From positions 1,495,583 through 1,559,582 of the forward strand of contig JYIP02000002.1 of the NCBI GenBank assembly GCA_001051155.2: a stretch of 64,000 nucleotides of DNA. Reading direction: 5' to 3'. The notes beneath the pieces are model-generated. The model made no database searches and had not been told where the DNA came from. It worked only from the letters and a program-made list of their open reading frames with translations. This document shows positions 57,246-64,000 of this stretch, piece by piece. The stretch's first letter is position 1; each line of letters starts with the position of its first letter. The position numbers and the translations under genes were made by a program. Origin of the DNA: Chrysoporthe austroafricana. Taxonomy: Eukaryota; Ascomycota; Sordariomycetes; Diaporthales; Cryphonectriaceae.

Positions 57246-57597
57246 CGTAGGTAAGGAAAGAGATGGAGAAAACTGGGTTCGAACAAAATTCCTCGCAAGT
57301 GAGACAAGGCTTGCGAGCGTTGGTCTAGATACACTTCACAAAAGGGTAGCGGGAGGATCGCTAGCGACGAGTCCCTCTGGCTTCGGTGCTGGGCAACCCC
57401 TCAACCGGCCCGGGTTCGGGTGGCATCCTAGGTTGCCCAAGGGGAGCAGGACACGCTGCAGGTAGGGTCTGCTTCACAACATGACAGTGACCTCGATTGA
57501 TATTCAAAACATCATCACGACTAGAACCGTTTTATCCACGATGTGTGATCCAGCCTCGACTTCGGATACACATACGATCGTCTAGGGTTCACGGCGA
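57246..57597. other. Intergenic between the AKR-RidA and membrane-protein genes
   Basis: 352 bp holding the AKR-RidA promoter and the terminator of the membrane-protein gene. No gene or clear element is seen. Confidence 0.5.
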
Positions 57598-59782
57598 TCA
57601 CTGAGAAGACAAACTATCGGCCTCGTCTGTGAACACCTTTCGCAGTCTCCTCTGATGCCACCACGCGAGAGAACATACACAACAAATGAAACCCACTGCC
57701 ACGGCACCTGTAGTCACCCAGTATTGACTAGCGGCCTTGATGGAAGCGCGATCATCAGTACTCAGGTCAACATACGCGCCGGGAGAATTCGGGTTCAGCC
57801 AGTAGCTGATGGGGACCTGCCTCTCTGTCAGTATGTATGAAGTCGGCAGCTCCCTCTTGGACAGGACGGCCTACCTCGCAAGCACATGACCTGTACACCC
57901 CAAGGAGCTGCATCAGAGTGCCAATGATGGCTGCGAACATCGCCCAGAATCCGACAAGCAGTTGGCCCAGCCAGTTGATGGTCTTCGCTCGAGTGTGCGC
58001 TGTGGACCACCTCTCGCCGTACTGTGTCTTCAGCCAGACCTCCCAGACCCAGAGCAAGCACTCGATTACCTGGCTGATCCCATAGATGAGATACGTCAGG
58101 CTTCGGCATGCGATCCCCTTTCGCGGCGTATTGTACGAGGTCAGGAATGCCAAAGCTGACGGCACAATCAAGAGGAACGCCGTTGCGATGAGGGCATTCA
58201 TGATATCGCCAGGATCTTCCTTGAGATCCCCTCGCACCTTTTCTGGTGTCATCAGAGACTCGCTGTTCTGGTCATAGTTCATGCCGTAGTCTCGAACTGC
58301 CTGTTGTATCCAGCGGCGTTTGTTTGGGCCTCGGTTCCACAAGGATACCGTCTGGAAGTGTCCATGGTAGGTGTTCTCGATGAGTTCATGCCCACGCAAA
58401 CATTCAAATATCCACTTCAAGAAAGTATACTTCTGCATCCTAGCCTTGACCGAGTCCCAAAACCCCTTCTCGAACTTATCTTGGGAAGCCGCTGCACCAC
58501 CGTCCCAGACGATGCCCTGTAGAGCGTTCGGGCTCTCAGCGGCAAGCATGGCACTCGCAATGATCGCCAAGTGGGGGACCGTCATGTACCCTGACGACAT
58601 GGTCAGTAAGTCTCTGAGAATGGCGAACCTCAGGACTCACACATTCCGAATGCTAACGCGTGAGCAGTGTCATTATCTCCGAGGCTGTTGCTGCGTATGT
58701 CTATGCACGTATAGATGAAGCCTCCAACGAAGAAGAGGATAGGTCCGCCGATCGTTGACCCGAAGCTTTCTCTAATGATCAGCGCTCGGATCGTGGGATA
58801 TTATCTGGCTTACATACCTTGCTTGGGAGTTGAGAATGGCTTTCAGCTTGGTTGGCAACGCCACCTTGCGAGAATCCTCGGTATGGGCCTCATCGTCCAC
58901 CATCGCCATGATCCTCGACCAGGTGTTATCCGAGAGTGGGTCGATGGTTGTGGTAGATGGATGCCTGCCATTCATATCTGGGTCCCCATCGCTACGAGTG
59001 GTCTTGGTAGAAGCCAAGGTCGGGCTTCTACGGCCCGTCGAGAGCCGCAAGTTTCCCACCACCACTACCAACAGGAGTTGGGCCTTCAGCCGCGTCGAAA
59101 TCTCGGGCCTTTTCCTTTTTCCTTTCTCCCTCGGCGGACTGAGGAACTCTAATACTTTTCGGTCCAGCACAAACTCGTACATCGCGCTTAATAACATCGG
59201 GCCCGCGAACGCGAAGCAGACCGACAGCCAGATAAATGTGTCGACCGTCATGAGAAACATTGCCCAGCCGAGTCGGATCCAGTACGTTACGAAGCCCATG
59301 ATACTTCGTGGGTGTGCCTGAAAGACGCCGCTCGGAATGGTAATCTTTCTCACCCTCGGGATGTTGAGGCAAAAGGCCAAGCTGGGCAAGATGAACTGCA
59401 CCAGAGGACCAACCCACTGGGACAGCACGTCGAAGGTGCTGATCTCCCATCCGCCGCACTGCGACAAACACCAGCCGTAGGGAACGCGCACAAGGGGGGC
59501 ACCTTGCCCATCACCATTCCAAGTTGCGCCACACGGAAACAGACCAGAGTCTCCGGAGATTGCAGACGCAAACTCGGTTATGTTGAGATCCGTGACGAAG
59601 TACGAAGGGGTATTAAACGCCAGTGATCCGTTCGGCCCGTTAACGTTGAGAGACTGGTTCATGGCGACGAGGCAGCAATGTGTAAAGTTCTGCCCGCCAG
59701 ATGTGATGGCAAGTCCGCTCGGCGCCCGATATGTGAGGTTCGCAAGACGCGGAATTGCCTCGCCTAAGCTCGAGTAGCCCAT
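57598..59782 (-). CDS. Polytopic membrane protein of unknown function
   Basis: Exons 59782..58818, 58771..58641, 58590..57875 and 57816..57598, 676 aa. The introns are short (46, 50 and 58 nt) with GTATGT, GTGAGT and GTAGGC donors. Residues 1-100 form a probable extracellular domain with cysteines and several N-x-S/T sites (NLT, NFT, NQS, NGS, NIT). I count about nine hydrophobic segments, for example WVGPLVQFILPSLAFCL, LGWAMFLMTVDTFIWLSVCF, GGPILFFVGGFIYTC, IMNALIATAFLLIVPSALAF, LLVGFWAMFAAIIGTLMQLL and a last one in exon 4 (WVTTGAVAVGFICCVCSLAW). A disordered, S/T/K-rich cytoplasmic loop (about 240-310) interrupts them. The N-terminal YRAPSGLAITSGGQNFTHCC resembles a recurrent uncharacterised fungal family in my memory. 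No transporter or receptor signature was recognised. Confidence 0.86.
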
Positions 59783-60652
59783 GTTCCTCTAGTCTAGGGT
59801 TGTGATAGCGGTATTGTGGATAAGACCAAGGTCAAAACACTTAGTTAAAATGTCAGCCTCAATACAAGATCGAGGTCATGGGACTGAAGACTTGGTATAT
59901 ATGGCTTTCAAACATCACTGAAAACGCGCCCATCAGTACATTCACGATGTCGTTATCGACGCCGAAGATGTGGACTTGGCTGCCCACCCTCGGGGATCTC
60001 TCTGCAGCCACATCGCATGTCTCAGTCGAGATAGGACTTGATAGGACAGCAGCGGCTCTTCAGCTGTGGGTGTGTGCTTTCGCGATTTTGTCATTGGGTC
60101 CGATTACCCGGTCACTTAGCAGTTCAGCATGGTGTGCCAGCTTGAAGATGGGGTTAATCATCGCTTGATTCGTGCAGCATCCCGACGATGAGGCACCGAC
60201 GATGAGGCGCAACCATGTGAGTGGCGGGAGTAAGATACAAACGTAGCTTTCTAGTCGTCTCCGTGCCAATTCATGTGTGGAAAGATGTTCCTCTTCATAG
60301 AAATCCCTCAAATGCTCTTTCACAGCACTAATCTGCCTCTCATTGCTTCTGCTACTCCGGGGCTGACTATCGCAAGTCTAAGCCGCGCGCTTTTCCGCGA
60401 GTTCCAGGTCTCTTGTTCTCCGAACTTATGTTCTCGTGTAATCTTCTGGTGGCTTAAAATGCTGTGCCGAGAGATCCGCAGGAAGATCTTTCGAGCTCTC
60501 TCTTTCTCTCTCTCTCTCTTTTTTTTTCTTTCTTGTGTGTGTGTGTTGTTGTTGACTGTCTCAAGGAAAACAGGGCCCAGCTCATATAACAGAGCGACCA
60601 AGCTCAATATCCATCCACCCCAAAAGTTTCATCTCTTGGGAGGTCTTGTACA
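59783..60652. other. Intergenic with pyrimidine/GT simple sequence
   Basis: About 870 bp between the membrane-protein promoter and the 3' end of the dehydrogenase gene. It contains the simple-sequence tract at 60495-60554. Open frames (59878-60168, 60060-60323) have no domain. Confidence 0.5.
60495..60554. repeat. CT/T/GT simple-sequence tract
   Basis: A run of CT dinucleotides passes into poly-T and then GT dinucleotides, about 60 bp, just beyond the 3' end of the minus-strand dehydrogenase gene. Confidence 0.85.
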
Positions 60653-62276
60653 TCAGAGACGGCTCAAAATAGAAGGAACCTCAGGTCTCCACATGTTGTT
60701 TTGGAGGACACGGGCGTTCACCATCTCAGGCCGCAGCTGGTCGATAGTTGTGACGCCCAATAATGCCATGCCCGTGGTCAGCTCCTCTGAAAGGACTAGG
60801 ACATCAAGCAGTTAGCCAAGAGGTTGCGAGTTAGTGCTGCTATGCACGCCATGACTTACTGTCTACCAGCTTTTGCACTCCCGCTGAGCCATAAGCAGCC
60901 ATGGCGTAGAGGAATGGCCGCCCGAATCCCACAGCGGTGGCGCCCAGTGCCAGCGCCTTGAGGATATCAGCGCCGTCTCGGCACCCACCGTCTACGTAGA
61001 CCTCCATATTCTCGAGGACCTCTGGGCAGTATGCCCTGATCTCCAACAACGTTGCTAGCGCGCTCGGGGCTGAAGGTTGCTGCCGGCCTCCGTGGTTACT
61101 GAGCAAGATTCCCTGGCAATCATTCTCCGCCGCCAGTTTTGCGTCTTCGGCGGTTTGGATCCCCTTTAGGACAATAGGACCAGTCCATTCTTTTCTGATC
61201 CACTCCAGATCCTCCCAGTTGACCATCGGGCTTAGCTGCCCGGGAACGGGGCGCGCACCAATTGCAGGAGCGAATTGATTCTCATTGCCTTCCACTCCGG
61301 CGGGCTGCGAGGTGGTGCTATGGTCTCTTCCATCTTCCAAAGATTCTTCCGCTTGTTTTCGACGGTCCGCTGTCCTCTTTCCGAGGACGTTTGTGTCGAC
61401 AGTGATGAAGAGGCCCTTGTATCCGGCCTTCTTCACCCTGCGTACCAATTCGATGGCCTTTTGCCTGTCCGTTGGGATGTACAGCTGAAAGAACAATCGC
61501 GACGGGTTGTCCTTTCGGCCCCCAACTTTTGTGATCTCCTTCCCATGATAGTCCATGATGTCCTCCCACGTCTTCGAGCTAGCCGTAGAGATGACGGCGT
61601 GCACACCCTTGCGCACCAGACCGTGCATCATCTCAAACTCCGCGTTGGGATGAGACATTCCCATCGTCCCCGTAGGACAGACGAAGAATGGCACGATGGA
61701 GGGTTGGCCAAGGATCGAGGTGCGCGCGGACACACTCGCCACGTTGCGCATGACCCGCGGGCGGAACGTTACCTGGGACCACGAGCTGAGATTGTCCTGC
61801 AGCGACTGGCCAGAGTTGGCACTGCTCGAGACGTAGATCCATGACCGCCGGCTCAAGACCTTCTTCGCCTCGGCGCGGAAGTCCGACGCCCTCACGCATA
61901 GCGCCAATGGCATCACCTCCTCGCTGTTGGTGGCAACGGCCGGTGAGTCCTCCGGCGCTGGGGTGTTCAGCGCCTTGGCTGTGGAGGGGTCTAGCTCGCC
62001 GAGGTCGCTGCCAGCAGGCAGGTCCTCGATGACTTCTATCGAGTGGATTTTGTCGAACTCTGGCGTGGCGTCCTAGGCAGACACGCATTAGACTTCGGGC
62101 TCTCGCAGGGTGACCAGGGTGGTTTTGACACTTACGGCCCCGGCCTGCTTGAGCAGGATCGCAGAGCCTCCAGGATGCTTATCTAGAAAAGTGGTCACAT
62201 CGTAGACTCTGTTGTGTATAACTATCCAGCAAGAGTCCGAGGACTTGTGCTTGGCGATCTCAGAGCCGCTCAACAT
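60653..62276 (-). CDS. Cytochrome b5/FMN 2-hydroxyacid dehydrogenase (cytochrome b2-like)
   Basis: Exons 62276..62136, 62072..60860 and 60795..60653, 498 aa. The introns use GTAAGT..GCCTAG (63 nt) and GTAAGT..TCCTAG (64 nt). The N-terminal cytochrome b5 domain (about 1-80) has the first heme ligand in DKHPGGSAILL. The FMN-binding TIM barrel (about 150-470) shows FRPRVMRNV, FFVCPTGTMGMSHPNAE, FFQLYIPTDR, GLFITVDTNVLGKR (catalytic Asp), IVLKGIQTAEDA (catalytic Lys), LLSNHGGRQ (catalytic His and Arg) and YVDGGCRDGADILKALALGA. In yeast Cyb2 oxidises L-lactate in the mitochondrial intermembrane space and reduces cytochrome c. This model starts directly at the b5 domain with no presequence, so it may be cytosolic with another 2-hydroxy acid as substrate. 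The residues after HGGRQ are QP instead of the usual LD. Confidence 0.93.
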
Positions 62277-63003
62277 GGCGGCGGCGGTGGTGGTCGGATA
62301 GCACGTACTACTTCCTGCAGTGAGCTTGACGAGGTAGGTCCGTGGTCAGCAGAGGATTCTCAGAGCTGATTGTCGACCTGAGACCTTCTTGCAGGAGCTT
62401 CAGGAGACCACGAAGAAGATCAGATGGTGAGGGAAAGGTCAAAAGGGAATAAATTGCAGCACGATGCTTCGGTGATTTATTTCCAGGGATTGAGCCGTGT
62501 GTAGGTGCCGCTGTCAAACCGGGGACAGCATGCGGGGAAGAATGGCGGAAGGGTTGGGGATTTGGAGACACGAATATTATCTTCAGATGTCGTGATAGGC
62601 TGTAACAACCACCTCCCCTTTTTTACTATGCATTTTCGTTCTTTTTACCCCCTCCCTCCTCCTTTCAAAATTCTTTTACCTTATGTATTATTTCATTCGC
62701 CTCAGATCGCCACCACGAATGTACTTTGACAGGCGAGTATTGTATCGCCAGTCAGGACCTAAGACATAGATACACTATGCAGGGTATTGGTAGGTCATAG
62801 TTCGAGGGCCTCGGACAGTCGTACGATAATTCGTCGGAGACGATTTCGGCGACTTCGAAGTGCAAGAAAACCAGAGCTAGATCAACGAAGTACTGGATTT
62901 CACATGCGTGCTCATGGGGAACTACCTTCGTTGCCTATCTGCCCTTGGTCACCTACCACCCCCCTCCATTCTCGCGAGAGAGGACGGACGGGGAGCTTGT
63001 GTA
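62277..63003. other. Intergenic between the dehydrogenase and esterase genes
   Basis: About 730 bp containing the dehydrogenase promoter (with a T/C-rich stretch at 62616-62700) and the esterase terminator. No gene is seen. Confidence 0.5.
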
Positions 63004-63947
63004 TCATGAACTCGCCGACGTCCAGGTCTTACTCCAGGTTCCATTGCCATTAACAATGTTCACAAACTCCTGGGCAATGATCCGATCCGTCTGCTCCGAG
63101 GGGTGCAGCGTATCGTACCACATGTAGCTATCTCGGACAGACGAATTGTCACAAGTGCTGCCGCACTCAGTAATTGTCGAGGTCACATTCAGAGGCACGG
63201 TGCCATTGAGGTACGCTGAAGGGTTATGCCAGATATCGCTCAACTGTATAATCTTGTGGTTAGAAGCGCATATTGACAAAATTGAGAAGCTCGAACAGGT
63301 AGGCGATAATTTCCTTACCAGTGCGTGAACGTCGTAGATCGTAAATGAACTCCCAGGATATCGTCCAGAGATCAACATCTCGTACGGCGACTGAAAGTTG
63401 TATACCGCGTTGACCAGTGCGACGTACTCGCGCATCTTCTCGCTCACGAGTGTCCTGCAGTCCCGCCTCTGAGCATTCTGACAGAGATGCGCCAAATGGA
63501 ATCGAGCAGGCAAGGGGGAGCTCCTGGAGCTAAAGGGGAAGAAACAATATGAAAGAAGGAAGCATACACGTTGGGGCTGTATTGGTCCTCGTTCAGCCAG
63601 TATTGAGAATCAACCACCCCTCCGTTTCCCGGGAGAGCATACATCGGAGCATAATTGAGAGGAGCTATGTTTAGGAGCACAAAGTTACGTGCCCCTATAC
63701 CGTACAATACGTCGAATTGCTCGTAGACACAGCTGATGTAGTCCAGAATACTAATATTCAGCCGATTATCCGTGAAGAAAGCAGCTGTGTTTGATTAGAA
63801 AGATATTCTTCTCGAGTCAGGCTTTTGATTGTGGTAATTAGATGAGCCCCAGTGACACCAGTCCTTCGCCCGAGAGAGCAGGTCATTATATATTGTGGAG
63901 CGGAATTCTCACCTGGCCCGAGATCATTTGTGCCGATCCAGATCGCA
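63004..63947 (-). CDS. SGNH/GDSL acetylesterase, CE16-like (5' part beyond window)
   Basis: Four exons are visible, 63947..63913, 63784..63570, 63477..63319 and 63243..63004, with good splice signals (GTGAGA..ACACAG, GTGTAT..CTGTCAG, GTAAGG..ATACAG). The first visible exon begins inside a codon after an acceptor at 63948, so earlier exons with the GDSL nucleophile block and any signal peptide lie to the right of the window. Visible motifs are AIWIGTNDLG (block III with the oxyanion Asn), GARNFVLLNIAPLNYAPMYA and the catalytic Asp/His block WYDTLHPSEQTD. This layout fits CE16 carbohydrate acetylesterases, which remove acetyl groups from hemicellulose oligomers outside the cell. Several N-x-S/T sites (NIS, NGT, NVT, NSS) fit secretion. 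Whether the N-terminus is intact cannot be seen. Confidence 0.9.
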
Positions 63948-64000
63948 CTGTTCACAAGAAGTTAGGGAACTTGTTCAATAGAAGCGTAAGAGAATGCCAT

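Overview
The window is nuclear DNA of a filamentous ascomycete (Pezizomycotina; Sordariomycetes fits best, but that is inference). The reasons are short GT-AG introns of about 45-150 nt with CTRAY-like branch sites, and fungal families throughout: Nst1, Hir3, a ChAPs/Bud7 protein, Rho2, mitoribosomal mL40, Tma20, an AA9 LPMO, an I78 inhibitor, a CE16-like esterase and DUF3659 proteins. All gene models were spliced by eye from reading frame, splice-site consensus and remembered family alignments. No search was run. I recognised no tRNA, rRNA, CRISPR array or intact transposon.

Layout. 0-16 kb is an unusual accessory block of disordered, Q/E-rich or repeat proteins. Two are small paralogues with an almost identical C-terminal module of strictly alternating hydrophobic/polar residues (483-1306 minus, 4435-4833 plus). 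Two are DUF3659 proteins (9509-10627, 12172-15187). One is a fungal protein of unknown function (2440-3670). About 4.7 kb of apparently empty sequence (4834-9508) sits in the middle. 16-24 kb is gene-poor, with mL40, Rho2 (which has a 6-nt microexon) and a secreted SMP-30-like propeller protein. 26-36 kb holds Nst1, an AA9 LPMO with a non-canonical ATAAGT donor, an I78 proteinase inhibitor and Tma20. 37.9-44.1 kb holds a BTB/POZ protein with degenerate minisatellites upstream, and a free-standing NRPS-like adenylation protein. 46.3-55.5 kb is a divergent housekeeping pair, Bud7/ChAPs and Hir3. 55.6-64 kb is a run of minus-strand genes: an aldo-keto reductase fused to a RidA domain, a polytopic membrane protein, a cytochrome b5/FMN 2-hydroxyacid dehydrogenase and an SGNH esterase cut by the window edge.

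How they work together. The housekeeping genes (mL40, Tma20, Hir3, Bud7, Rho2, Nst1) do not form a pathway. The LPMO, SMP-30-like protein and esterase are probably secreted enzymes acting on plant polymers or small lactones. The left block is the best candidate for an undescribed system: co-located intrinsically disordered proteins with beta-prone C-termini and DUF3659 repeats, which could form assemblies. That last step is inference.
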